From positions 1 to 36,959 of the forward strand of contig CAIKLQ010000093.1 in the NCBI GenBank assembly GCA_903828255.1: a DNA stretch of 36,959 nt, read 5' to 3'. The notes under the pieces are model-generated. The model was not told the DNA's origin. It ran no database searches and was given only the letters and a program-made list of their open reading frames with translations. The position numbers and the translations under genes were made by a program. Positions 18,256-26,982 of the stretch are shown piece by piece; the first letter of the stretch is position 1; each line of letters opens with the position of its first letter. Source of the stretch: an uncultured Verrucomicrobiota bacterium (GTDB lineage: Bacteria; Verrucomicrobiota; Verrucomicrobiia; Limisphaerales; JADLHS01).

Positions 18256-18515
18256 GGAATCTGGTCCACGCATCTCTGCAAAGCCGACATGGCCGCCGGG
18301 CAAAATCCCAGCCGCCGCGCGACTCTGTTTCTCTGTACAACCAACAAAATTGACATAAGCCATCTTACCGTCTCCACCAGACCAATTATTCTAGTCCGGG
18401 ATTCCCGCTCGCACAACCGATTCCAAAAATTTCCACCATTCGTCCGTCGCCCTCCGGTTTGGGTTTGCCGGTTCGGGCCGCACCAACCGCGTAGATTGCT
18501 CCCTCAAGAACGATG

Positions 18516-19487
18516 CTAAAGCAAAACTTCCTGGCGGGCCGATTCGAGCTCAGCCAAGAGAGAGCGGAAGCCCCAACCTTGGAACAAGTCGCACAACGCC
18601 TCGGTGTTCGCCGGCTTTTCCACCAACTCATGCAACTCCGTCTCAAATGGCAGATCATCCGGCAGTCGCACCAGTGCCACATTGCGCCGAACCGCTGCCG
18701 CCGCAGACTGCAAAGCCCCGCGCACGCGTTCCGACTTCACGTCGTCCAAGTGCCCGTAGAGTCCCGTCACGGACCCAAATTGTTTCAACAACTCGGCGGC
18801 GGTTTTTGGTCCCACGCCCGGCACGCCTGGTATGTTGTCCACGCTGTCCCCGATCAAAGCGAGCCAGTCCACAATCTGGGCCGGATTCACGCCGGTTTTC
18901 GCCCGCACCTGCTGCGCCGTCCAAACGGATTCAGACTTGTCGTTCGGATTCAACAAGCCTATCCTTGGCGACACCAACTGCATGAAATCTTTGTCCGCAC
19001 TGGCGATGACTACGTTGCAACCCGCCCGCGCCGCCCGCTGGGCCACGCAAGCAATATAGTCATCCGCTTCCACACCATCCGCACAGAACGAAGTCACGCC
19101 TGCCGCATCCAAATAGGCAACCAATTCGTCCATCTGCACTGCCAAGTCCACAGGCATCGAAGGACGTTGCGCCTTGTACTCCGGCAGAGCGGCCAACCGC
19201 TCGGCACTGATCCCCCCATCCCAAACCACGATCAAATGAGTCGGTAATAGCGTCGCCCGCATCTTCGCCAGCATCTTGATGAATCCGTAAATGGCGTTGG
19301 TCGGCTCGCCGGTGGGCGATCGCAGCGTGCGAATCGCATAAAACGCGCGATACGCGTAAGCATGACCATCAACGATTAATAGCCTAGACTCTCGGGTCTG
19401 GCCGCTAAAATCTAATGCCTCCCGTCCGAAGTCCCCCGACTCCCGACCCGAGACACCAGACTCCAGAGTGTTACAGACCTTAGTCAT
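18516..19487 (-). CDS. Stand-alone 5'-3' exonuclease (PolA N-terminal/FEN-like)
   Basis: A 323-aa protein equal to the 5' nuclease part of DNA polymerase I, without proofreading or polymerase domains. From about residue 35 it reads LLIVDGHAYAYRAFYAI. It keeps metal-binding motifs GVEADDYIA and IASADKDFMQLV, the GDSVDNIPGVPGVGPKTAA helix-three-turn motif, and the C-terminal basic/helical part. Such enzymes remove RNA primers and flaps. The start (ATG 19487) lies 4 bp after the secretin stop, so it is probably coupled to the pilus/secretion operon, an odd setting for a DNA enzyme. Residues 1-34 are not part of the family and come from GC-rich repetitive DNA (see findings). No other ATG, GTG or TTG in frame lies closer to the domain. 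Confidence 0.93.
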   Translation of the reverse strand: MTKVCNTLESGVSGRESGDFGREALDFSGQTRESRLLIVDGHAYAYRAFYAIRTLRSPTGEPTNAIYGFIKMLAKMRATLLPTHLIVVWDGGISAERLAALPEYKAQRPSMPVDLAVQMDELVAYLDAAGVTSFCADGVEADDYIACVAQRAARAGCNVVIASADKDFMQLVSPRIGLLNPNDKSESVWTAQQVRAKTGVNPAQIVDWLALIGDSVDNIPGVPGVGPKTAAELLKQFGSVTGLYGHLDDVKSERVRGALQSAAAAVRRNVALVRLPDDLPFETELHELVEKPANTEALCDLFQGWGFRSLLAELESARQEVLL

Positions 19488-19491
19488 CTAC

Positions 19492-22257
19492 CTATTTTCC
19501 CAAGGCATTAGAGCTGTCGGCGACGGCCCTCTGAACCGGTGGAAGACTGTTCACATCGAACGGCATGGTGCCATCCGGGTGCATCCGATTGCCCGCCGGA
19601 TCAATGATCGTTGGCGTTACAAAGATCACAAGGTTACGCTTAAAGTTTTGAGTGGATTCACTGCGGAACAGTTTTCCAATCCACGGCAGATCCCCCAGCA
19701 CCGGCACTTTGTCTTTGTGTCGGGTCACGTTTTCAGAAATCAGCCCGCCCAGAACCACGGTCTGTCCATCCCATACAATAGCGCTGGTGGTAATTTGTCG
19801 AACGCGCGTATGCGGCAGCGGCAGTTGCGCGGTGATCGGGGTGCCGAGGCTATTGCCGGCCCCACCCTGGGCTTGCGGGATGAACGCGCCTGGATCGTCG
19901 TAGCGGACAAACTCGGTAATCGTGGGAATAATCGTCAGTTGGATCGTGTAACCGTCGGCCGAGATGTAAGGAATCACATCCAGCGTCGTGCCTTCTGGGA
20001 ACGGCGTGGTGGGATAATTAACCGTGGTGCCGACGGCACCGCCGCCACCACCTGTGTTCACAGTGGTCCCACCAGTACCGCCGCTGCCTCCGCTGGAGGT
20101 TTGGTTCTGCGAGACGCCGCTCACCAATGTTAAGATGTCCACAACCTGAATTTGGGCCTGGCGTCCGCTTGGGGTAAGCACCTCGGGCGCGTTGAGCAAA
20201 TCCACGCCGCTGCGCTGTTCCAATGCCTTCAAAACCACTCGAAATTGCGGATCGGTCAGGATTCCGCTGATGGTAGCCAAAGCCGGCACGTCCCGTGGGC
20301 TGGAACCCTGCCCACCCCCAACAACATTCCGCAAACTACCGGAGAGCAAAGCATCCGTGGCGGCAGGCGCAATGGCGGTCCCAGCGAGCGTACTGCCGGG
20401 GAAAGTCCCCTCCGGATTAGCCGTGCTCGGATTACCGGTGAACGACGGCTGCGTCCCAGCCGAACCAACGACGTTGTTTCCAAAAAACATGTTACCCAGA
20501 AACCAATCGAAACCCAAGGCTTTAACGTCACCCTGGGTGATTTCAACAAACTTGGCCTTGATGCTGATCTGATGCGGAACAATGTTCAGTACTTGGATGA
20601 TCTTCTCAATGTCGTCCAGGTCTTGCAGCGAGGCCTTGACGAGCAAGACTCCAGCGCGGTCATTCCAGAAGACAGATTTCGGAGGGTTCAAATCTATGCC
20701 CATGAGCGTGAAGAAATTCCGAACGGCGGCATGAACTTGCTCCATGTTGTTGGTCTTGGTCAAGAAACTCACGCCACCACCACCACCGCCACCACCACTT
20801 TGTCCGCCACCTTGTCCCCCGCCCCCACCGCCACCCTGGGTGCTGCCGCCAGCAACATTGACGCGCGGAATACTGACACCGCCACCACCCTGACCCCCCT
20901 GGCCACCTTGGCTACCGCCACCACCACCGCCACCACCGCCACCGCCACCACTTTGGCCGCCACCCCCACCGCCACTGCTATTGCCACCAAGGTCTCCGAC
21001 GACGAGTGATCCGACACTTTCCAAACCCTGGTAGAACGTGTTCGGGTCCACCTTATACTGCCGCATGAACAGCGGAGAATTCTCCGCTCCTTTCAGGGAG
21101 AACATAATGCCCCACTCTTCGATCGAGTATTTGAGCGGTTTGTCCGCCACCTGGATAATAATGTCCAAGACATCCGCCAATCGCATGTCGCTTAGCGCAG
21201 GGTTAATTTTCACCGGAATCGAGGCAACGTCCACGGCTTCCTGCGGCGGGGCTGCGACTGGGAGCCCGGTGCTCGGATCAATTGCAGTGAGTCCGGCTGG
21301 TGCCGCAGCCTGTGAGTTCGGATTAATTATGAAATTGAGACCCTTTTTAAGTGGGTCGCGCTTTCGAGTTTCGTCACTAAGTGTTCGAACCACCTCGCTA
21401 AGGGGAAGCCCGTCGAAGAACACACTGTCCAACTTAGTTGAGTTAAGTTTGCTGACAACCATCTGGCGACCACTACCAGTCCAAATCAGAGTATTGGTTG
21501 CAAAAGGGTTTGGCACGGGAAGATTTTCTCCTTTGTTCGCCGGCGACCAGTCCTGCTCGACCTTCACCGTGGAGTCCTTGGAATTTTGTTCGCGCAGGCG
21601 ATCGGCCTGACGATAGCGACTCTCTTTTACGAAACTGAGATAGTAAAACGCAGCTTGGTTTTCCGGATCTAGTTTTAGCGCTGCTTTCAATTCCTTTTCC
21701 GCCTCATCAATCTTGCCCATTTCCAACAAAAGTTTCCCGTTTTGGACATGGGTGCCAGCCGACGCTTTCTCTCCTTGTATCTGCCCGATGCGCTCCAGCG
21801 TCTCCGCATTCGGCTCCCGCCCTTTCAACGAGTCCAGAACGACCTCGTTCTCCTTCATGAGCGACAGACCGGCGGCATTCTGGGGATCAACTTTGAGCAC
21901 CAACGATAGGTGGGTCTTGGCCTCGTGGTAATCGCCATTTTTTTGCGCGGCGCGGGCAAGTTCGAGTTGTATGCTGGCGTAGCCGGAGATGGTCGCCGAT
22001 TTCTCAGCATCAATGTTGTTGCCGATGCCCAGCACAAGTTTATACGCCTCCTCGTACAGCTTCGCGGCCGCAGGGATGTCCTTGCGCGCCTCGGCGGCTT
22101 GGGCATCCGCGATTTTTTGTCGGAGGGTGACCCGATCCGCTTCGCGTTGAACGGCTTGTTTGATGGCGGTGTCGGTGGCGGTAGATTGAGCCCGGCCGAT
22201 GACGACGGTCCCACTCAGGACGATCAGACCGATGGAGAGGTAGGCTGCTTTAGTCAT
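19492..22257 (-). CDS. Secretin (GspD/PilQ superfamily), Amuc_1098-like, with TPR N-terminus
   Basis: The outer-membrane pore of a type IV pilus or type II secretion-like machine. It has a signal peptide (AYLSIGLIVLSGTVVIGRA). A TPR-like helical region (about 45-225) has two repeats, with AAKLYEEAYKL and AEKELKAALKLDPENQAAFY. N-domains follow at about 280-420, then a Gly-rich linker (about 424-496), another N-domain (about 500-570), and the secretin domain ending with VPVLGDLPWIGKLFRS and NLVIFVTPTIID. The 921-aa length is long for the family because of the TPR part and the glycine tracts; a second one lies inside the secretin domain at about 735-765. It is fourth in the operon, 33 bp after its neighbour. 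The TPR region may replace a separate pilotin or TPR protein. That is inference. Confidence 0.95.
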   Translation of the reverse strand: MTKAAYLSIGLIVLSGTVVIGRAQSTATDTAIKQAVQREADRVTLRQKIADAQAAEARKDIPAAAKLYEEAYKLVLGIGNNIDAEKSATISGYASIQLELARAAQKNGDYHEAKTHLSLVLKVDPQNAAGLSLMKENEVVLDSLKGREPNAETLERIGQIQGEKASAGTHVQNGKLLLEMGKIDEAEKELKAALKLDPENQAAFYYLSFVKESRYRQADRLREQNSKDSTVKVEQDWSPANKGENLPVPNPFATNTLIWTGSGRQMVVSKLNSTKLDSVFFDGLPLSEVVRTLSDETRKRDPLKKGLNFIINPNSQAAAPAGLTAIDPSTGLPVAAPPQEAVDVASIPVKINPALSDMRLADVLDIIIQVADKPLKYSIEEWGIMFSLKGAENSPLFMRQYKVDPNTFYQGLESVGSLVVGDLGGNSSGGGGGGQSGGGGGGGGGGGGSQGGQGGQGGGGVSIPRVNVAGGSTQGGGGGGGQGGGQSGGGGGGGGVSFLTKTNNMEQVHAAVRNFFTLMGIDLNPPKSVFWNDRAGVLLVKASLQDLDDIEKIIQVLNIVPHQISIKAKFVEITQGDVKALGFDWFLGNMFFGNNVVGSAGTQPSFTGNPSTANPEGTFPGSTLAGTAIAPAATDALLSGSLRNVVGGGQGSSPRDVPALATISGILTDPQFRVVLKALEQRSGVDLLNAPEVLTPSGRQAQIQVVDILTLVSGVSQNQTSSGGSGGTGGTTVNTGGGGGAVGTTVNYPTTPFPEGTTLDVIPYISADGYTIQLTIIPTITEFVRYDDPGAFIPQAQGGAGNSLGTPITAQLPLPHTRVRQITTSAIVWDGQTVVLGGLISENVTRHKDKVPVLGDLPWIGKLFRSESTQNFKRNLVIFVTPTIIDPAGNRMHPDGTMPFDVNSLPPVQRAVADSSNALGK
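20773..20987. repeat. Low-complexity GGN/NCC tract encoding polyglycine in the secretin
   Basis: On the plus strand this is mostly CCACCG/CCACCA triplets, with islands encoding SIPRVNVAGGS and Gln-rich spacers. It encodes about 70 residues, over two thirds glycine. Triplet slippage here would change the linker length without breaking the frame. Confidence 0.85.
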
Positions 22258-22290
22258 GGATTCGCTTCAGTTACTAAAAATTAGCCGCAC

Positions 22291-23121
22291 TCAAGGGGCG
22301 GCAGTGTAGGGTCTGGGTGTTTTTTTGTTGTTCGACTTTGCGGATAATACAACTTCGTTCTTGCTGATGGCAACGACAATAAACGACTCACTTGCAATTA
22401 CGACGGCCGGCATACCGGGACCACCCGCACCAACCCGCTGCTTACTCCAAGTCTTGTTGTCCGGCGGATACTTGAGGTCGGCCTCGTAGCCGTCCACCCG
22501 TTTATATGGTTTTTCCTTGGATAGCGAAACGCGCTCGCCGGTGTCAGTCATTTCAATGACCAGTTCGGTCGGATTATCCGGCGGCCCCTTGACTTCCCGG
22601 AGGACGAACGTATCGGTCTTCCCGTTTAGCGGTGCGGGGTAGTGTTTGCGGGTGCGTTGGGAACTCTTCGCGGCGGCTTCCTTCTCCACGGTGAAGTCAT
22701 ATCGCGCGGACGTATCGGCGGTCGGCGGGGCCAACACCGCCTCGAACACGATGGTGGTGTAAAGTGGCGAAATCTTGATCACCTCGATCGCTTCTGGACC
22801 AATTTGGTTTCCCGACGAAAGTTTCCTCAGCGTCGTATTGTCCTCGCCTTTTCGCAGCCAAGGCAGCGTGTTAAATACCTTGTTCGAGTTCGAAAGGTCG
22901 AGGCAGCCCGCCCCGCCCATCCGTTCGATCAAGAAGGTAGATTTGCTGAGATCCAGCGCCTCCAACGGTTTGGCCGGTCGGTTGATGATTTCCTCGGACT
23001 GGGCCTGCAACTTCGCCCGCTCGCTTGGAATCATCAAGGTCAGAAAGGCCGCGCCCGCGGCCAGGCCCAGCAACACCACCCCCAGCAAAACTTTCTCGTA
23101 ATGTTTTTTTAGGAAATCCAT
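22291..23121 (-). CDS. Single-pass inner-membrane protein in the PilP/GspC position (Amuc_1099 position)
   Basis: With ATG 23121 as start the protein has 276 aa and begins MDFLKKHYEKVLLGVVLLGL, a short basic cytoplasmic tip and one membrane helix (about 8-30). The start at 23190 would overlap the upstream gene by about 60 bp and put Pro-rich residues in front of the helix. The rest is periplasmic, mixed alpha/beta, with a C-terminal SESFIVVAISKNEVVLSAKSNNKK. This resembles the short beta domains that PilP/GspC use to contact secretin N-domains. Sequence alone does not place it in PilP or GspC. The call rests on topology and on its place between the PilO-like gene and the secretin. Confidence 0.85.
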   Translation of the reverse strand: MDFLKKHYEKVLLGVVLLGLAAGAAFLTLMIPSERAKLQAQSEEIINRPAKPLEALDLSKSTFLIERMGGAGCLDLSNSNKVFNTLPWLRKGEDNTTLRKLSSGNQIGPEAIEVIKISPLYTTIVFEAVLAPPTADTSARYDFTVEKEAAAKSSQRTRKHYPAPLNGKTDTFVLREVKGPPDNPTELVIEMTDTGERVSLSKEKPYKRVDGYEADLKYPPDNKTWSKQRVGAGGPGMPAVVIASESFIVVAISKNEVVLSAKSNNKKTPRPYTAAP

Positions 23122-23128
23122 GCGCGAT

Positions 23129-24205
23129 TTATGGGGCGGCGGGGGCAGCGGGGACAGCTTGGGCAACCGACGTTTTACGGCTGACGCCAACTTTTACGAC
23201 CTGCACGAGCATCGTGACCTTTAGTTGTTTCTCGTTCAGCACCGCGCGAGGCGCGGTGGAAACGGGTGCGACCAATGGCGCGGCCAATGGCGGAGGCGTG
23301 TAAGCTTGGGGCGGGCGCATTCCACCACCATCCTTGCCCATGCCATATCTACCGCCATACCTCTCATTAAAGGCACTATTGGGCTGGGTTGGACGAGGGG
23401 CTTCCAGAACTGGCTGGTAAGTCATCACGGGTTGCACGGCCTCGACTACCGTAACAGGTGCCAGCTCAACATTGAAACTCTTGACGATGATTCCATGATG
23501 TGAACTTGCAAACCCGCACAACACTTGGGCGAGTTCCGGGGTGAAGCAGCGGAACGTGAACTGGTAGGGCGTCAGTGCAGCCAAATCGGTTTCTTCCGTT
23601 TTCTGATCAAGGTAATCGGTCATCTGCCCGGCTTGGTCATCGGGGGAAACCCGCTCGCGCTGGATGTTATCCAGCGCGTTGACCTTGGCGGCGATCAGCA
23701 CTTCGGACAAGACTTTGACTTCCCCAAGCTGCACCGCCAGTAGGGCGGGACTGCCGGGCGCGAACTTCATAAGGCTGCTCTGCTGCTGAAATGAGAAAGC
23801 ATACTTGGGGGGCAAGATAACGCTGGCATTTGTAGCCTCCCGCTGGAGGTAGGAAATAGTCCGGGACAAACTGTTGGCAAAAGCTTCCGCAGTCACATTG
23901 GTCTCATCCGGCCGGATGGCCGGGATGGCCGGGATGGCTACAAATTGAGTCTTGGCCTGTTCGTAAACCTTGCGCACGGTCTGCTGTTGTTCGCGCGCGG
24001 TCTTGATATTATCCACCTTGCTGCTGCCCGGATTGAGATTGAGGCCAGACAACCGTTTGAGGTCTGCGTATTTGGCGAGCAATTCCTCGCTGGCAGCGGT
24101 ATCGTGGCTGTAGCCGGTCCAAGTATAAAAACCGGCACCCACCATCAACAACAGCGCGACCGAGGCACCGATGACAAAGACTAAATTACGTTTGATCCAG
24201 TCCAT
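23129..24205 (-). CDS. PilO/GspM-like membrane protein, probable homologue of Akkermansia Amuc_1100
   Basis: ATG 24205 gives 358 aa, starting MDWIKRNLVFVIGASVALLL, one N-terminal membrane helix followed by a coiled coil (about 30-95) and two ferredoxin-like halves. It lies 1 bp after the stop of the PilM-PilN gene. A start at 24301 would overlap that gene by 95 bp. Similarity to Amuc_1100 is seen in layout: the membrane helix, a FANSLSRTISYLQ segment, a PPKYAFSF segment, a PALLAVQLGEVKVLSEVLIAA segment in parts, and a Pro/Ala-rich tail before the last strand (KVTMLVQVVKVG). Amuc_1100 is the abundant envelope protein of A. muciniphila, with a PilO/GspM-like fold. The homology is judged by eye from memory of that protein. 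Confidence 0.88.
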   Translation of the reverse strand: MDWIKRNLVFVIGASVALLLMVGAGFYTWTGYSHDTAASEELLAKYADLKRLSGLNLNPGSSKVDNIKTAREQQQTVRKVYEQAKTQFVAIPAIPAIRPDETNVTAEAFANSLSRTISYLQREATNASVILPPKYAFSFQQQSSLMKFAPGSPALLAVQLGEVKVLSEVLIAAKVNALDNIQRERVSPDDQAGQMTDYLDQKTEETDLAALTPYQFTFRCFTPELAQVLCGFASSHHGIIVKSFNVELAPVTVVEAVQPVMTYQPVLEAPRPTQPNSAFNERYGGRYGMGKDGGGMRPPQAYTPPPLAAPLVAPVSTAPRAVLNEKQLKVTMLVQVVKVGVSRKTSVAQAVPAAPAAP

Positions 24206-24206
24206 A

Positions 24207-26222
24207 TTACGGCGGAGCGGGCTGTGTAGTCGGATCGGCCGGCTCGACGGCGGGTTTGATTTTGTCGGACTCTTTGACTTTCCGGCTGACTGACATGACA
24301 AACGTGAAAGTAAGGTTGGTTTCGTCCACCCGGATCTGCTCCGCAGTCAACTCCGTTTTCAGTGGGTCGAGAAGCGCACATCCCTTCAATCCACTTCCTC
24401 GATTATCTTTCGAGGGGGCCTCGCCCTGAACGGCGTAGGCTAGTTCTTTATTCGCGGTCGCCGAGACACTGTCAAGACTGACGGCCCGGAAAGTAATCGT
24501 TATGGCGTTGGTATCAGGGGCCGCCGCGCCAACCGCCCCAGGGACACCTAGTTCGCCACCGGGAGCGGCCCCACCAAACCTGCCCGGCTCGCCTGGCAAA
24601 GCCATCGGACCTGGCCCGCGACCACCCGGCCCGATGCCGTAACGCTCCCGGAACATTTTCTGTCGAATCGCATCCTCCGCGCTAGGGGCACCGGTGGGTG
24701 CTGCGGGTGCGGCTGAAGCCCCACCAGATGGGTCCGCCGCCGCCGCCACTGAAGCCAAGTTTGGACAAGCCATCTGCTCAATCCACACGCCAGTATCCAC
24801 GCCGAGCTTCCGCTTATTGACCGCCTCAACGCGGATGAGAATCTCGCGAATTTCCTTCACCAAATCCACCCACTCATAACGGTCCCGGATCCAGCCCGTG
24901 AGTTTATCGAGCTGCTGCTGGCTGGTTTTGAGATCGCCACTCGCTTTCTTAAATTGCGTTTCTTTGGTCTGCAGCGGCGCGATTTGCGTATCCAGCTTCG
25001 CGGACTCGGCCTTCTTCACATCCGAGAGCTTCTCGAACAACAGCCCGACCGCGAAAGCCATCGCCACCAGACTGAAGACCGTGGCGATAAAATAGGGTTT
25101 CTTCTCGTTGAAACTCTGCCAGCGAAGCGTGCTGTCCGGCATCAGGTTCAGTTCCACGGGGCAATGTGCCAAGTTGCGCAGCCCCAAACCGACCACTTCG
25201 CCCAGCGCATGCGCCACCCGCGCCAGCTCTTCGAGGTTCACCCCGGAGTCAATCTGAACGGAACGGAAGGGATTAAAGTACTCGACCGGCACGTTGAGCT
25301 TCTCCGCAAAGAACTGTGCCGTGTAAGGCATGATGGACGCCCCGCCCGCCAAGAATAACCGCTGAGGCGCGGAACCGCCTTGTTGCCCGCGGTAAAACTG
25401 TAGCGTCTGATTCACCTGGATGTGCAGGCGCGTCATGAATTGGCGGGCAATCTTGGAAATCGCGGCTTGATGCGGGTTCTCCGGCTCTTCGTACGCGCCG
25501 CCCAAGCTGACAAAGCCCTCATCAATCTTGATCTTGTCCGCCTGATCGAATTTCAACTTCGCCTCGTTAGCGAAGTCCTGCGTGATGGAGTTCGCGCCCA
25601 AGTTGATGCTGCGGGAAAAAACCTTGCCTTTCTCGAAGAACAGAAGATTGCTGGTCTTGGCCCCAATATCGAGGAGCATGGTGCAATCTTCCAACTCGCC
25701 ATAGTTGTAGCGAAACGCATTGCACAAGGCCGCCGGCGAGACATCCGCCACTTGCAACTTCAGCCCGGACGTCGCCGCCACACGGAACAGCCCCTCGACA
25801 ATGTCTGCCTTGATGGCGACTAGCAAAACTTCCAATTCGCCGCTCGCCGTGGTGCCCAGAATCTGGTAATCCCAAACCACCTCCGCCAGCGGGAACGGGA
25901 CGTTTTGCTGCGCCTCGTATTGGATAATCTGGGTGACTTTGTTCGCCTCCACCGGCGGCAATTTCACAAACTTGGAAAACACTTGGAAGCCGGCCGCACA
26001 GACATTGACATCCTTGGACTTGATGCCGCGCTCCGCGATGACTTCCTGAAGCGCCTTGAGCAAAATAGCCTCGCGCTTCGTCTCCGACGAGGCATCCAAG
26101 CCCAGCGGCTTGATGACGAAGTGTTTCAGGCGCAGCCCGCCTGACTCGTTCACCTCAAACTCGGCGAGCTTGAGGCTACCTGCCCCAAAATCAACCGACA
26201 AGAATGACTTTACGTTCAACAT
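24207..26222 (-). CDS. PilM-PilN fusion, type IV pilus/T2SS assembly ATPase-fold protein
   Basis: A 671-aa protein. Residues 1-350 are an actin-like PilM domain (FLSVDFGAGSLKLAEFE near the start; phosphate-2 region MLLDIGAKTSNLLFFEKGK at about 182-200; LFLAGGASIMPYTAQFF at 289-305). It continues into a PilN-like part with VELNLMPDS, one membrane helix (about 375-396), a coiled coil (about 400-460) and a periplasmic ferredoxin-like region. The latter is split by a Gly/Pro/Ala-rich insert (about 505-585). In most bacteria PilM and PilN are separate proteins that bind through the PilN N-terminus, so fusing them fixes a 1:1 ratio. It is the first gene of the operon. Upstream on the minus strand a TTGACC lies at about 26310, but no good -10 box follows at the right distance. 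Confidence 0.95.
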   Translation of the reverse strand: MLNVKSFLSVDFGAGSLKLAEFEVNESGGLRLKHFVIKPLGLDASSETKREAILLKALQEVIAERGIKSKDVNVCAAGFQVFSKFVKLPPVEANKVTQIIQYEAQQNVPFPLAEVVWDYQILGTTASGELEVLLVAIKADIVEGLFRVAATSGLKLQVADVSPAALCNAFRYNYGELEDCTMLLDIGAKTSNLLFFEKGKVFSRSINLGANSITQDFANEAKLKFDQADKIKIDEGFVSLGGAYEEPENPHQAAISKIARQFMTRLHIQVNQTLQFYRGQQGGSAPQRLFLAGGASIMPYTAQFFAEKLNVPVEYFNPFRSVQIDSGVNLEELARVAHALGEVVGLGLRNLAHCPVELNLMPDSTLRWQSFNEKKPYFIATVFSLVAMAFAVGLLFEKLSDVKKAESAKLDTQIAPLQTKETQFKKASGDLKTSQQQLDKLTGWIRDRYEWVDLVKEIREILIRVEAVNKRKLGVDTGVWIEQMACPNLASVAAAADPSGGASAAPAAPTGAPSAEDAIRQKMFRERYGIGPGGRGPGPMALPGEPGRFGGAAPGGELGVPGAVGAAAPDTNAITITFRAVSLDSVSATANKELAYAVQGEAPSKDNRGSGLKGCALLDPLKTELTAEQIRVDETNLTFTFVMSVSRKVKESDKIKPAVEPADPTTQPAPP

Positions 26223-26982
26223 TTACCGAGTTGCCTTACGATTTTATTTGCCGTCTCGCAGCCAGAATTTCAAACCAGCCCGTGCTTGCTACGCGAAATG
26301 ATCTAACCGGTCAAACGAAATCATTTTTTTCGCAAGCGCCGACCGCGGTTATTTTGGCCTCGCGTCGGGCTTGATGTTTTTCGGCTGCACTCTTTTCTAC
26401 CAACCCCGCAAGAAAGCCAAGCACAAAACCATCGGCGGACAAAATAAATTCTTCTGCAGCCCAAGAAGAACGGGGGTGATTATGCTGGGCGCGGTCACGA
26501 TCTGCGCTTTTCAGTTGCCCAGCGGTCGGGGGGGGGGACGGCCTGTCCCCATTGGTTTTTCGCAACGGAGGGACGACCCGCCCCCACCCCGACAAAAAGC
26601 TCAGCCGGGGCCCGCGCGAAGAATAATCCTATCCGTCATGCCCGGAGTGTGGCTGTCTTCGGCCACAGCCAGGCGGAACGGTGGTAAGCGATTGGAACAA
26701 ACCAAACCGCCAAGCGCGGCTACGGTTTACCCGACTCCCCTCCTCAAGCCTTCTCAAGGACTGCCCGATACAGGCAACACCGCCAGCCTACAAACGCGGC
26801 GGTGTCGTCCTCGACCTGCGCAGCGCGTCGGAACAAGTGACGCGACAGAATTATCCCAGCGACGGCTCATTGTGGAACTGCGGCGGCTGGGTTCGCCACC
26901 GCCGTGATTCGACGTAACTGCCGCACTTCCCGTCACACCGGACACTCGCCTGATACTTAACGCAACACGCAATCCGCCCCGC
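26223..26982. other. 760-bp gap with short hairpins and a G10 tract, no gene
   Basis: This separates the pilus operon start from the 3' end of the 32-residue-repeat protein. It contains a run of ten G (26528-26537), two mutually exclusive hairpins at 26648-26671 (TGTGGC with GCCACA; TGGCTGT with ACAGCCA), and AAACCG (26704-26709) facing CGGTTT (26723-26728). Reading frames of up to 178 codons exist on both strands but have biased composition and no recognisable domain. The part from about 26640 to 26910 looks like a dispersed non-coding repeat, but only one copy is in the window. Confidence 0.5.

Noticed and set aside
18516-19487. Truncated polA pseudogene
   Set aside because: The nuclease domain is complete with all metal-binding motifs and its own stop, and no polymerase remnant follows in 18256-18515.
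26754-26972. Small basic protein on the minus strand
   Set aside because: Arg/Ser-rich composition without RBS or domain. The stretch looks like a non-coding dispersed repeat.
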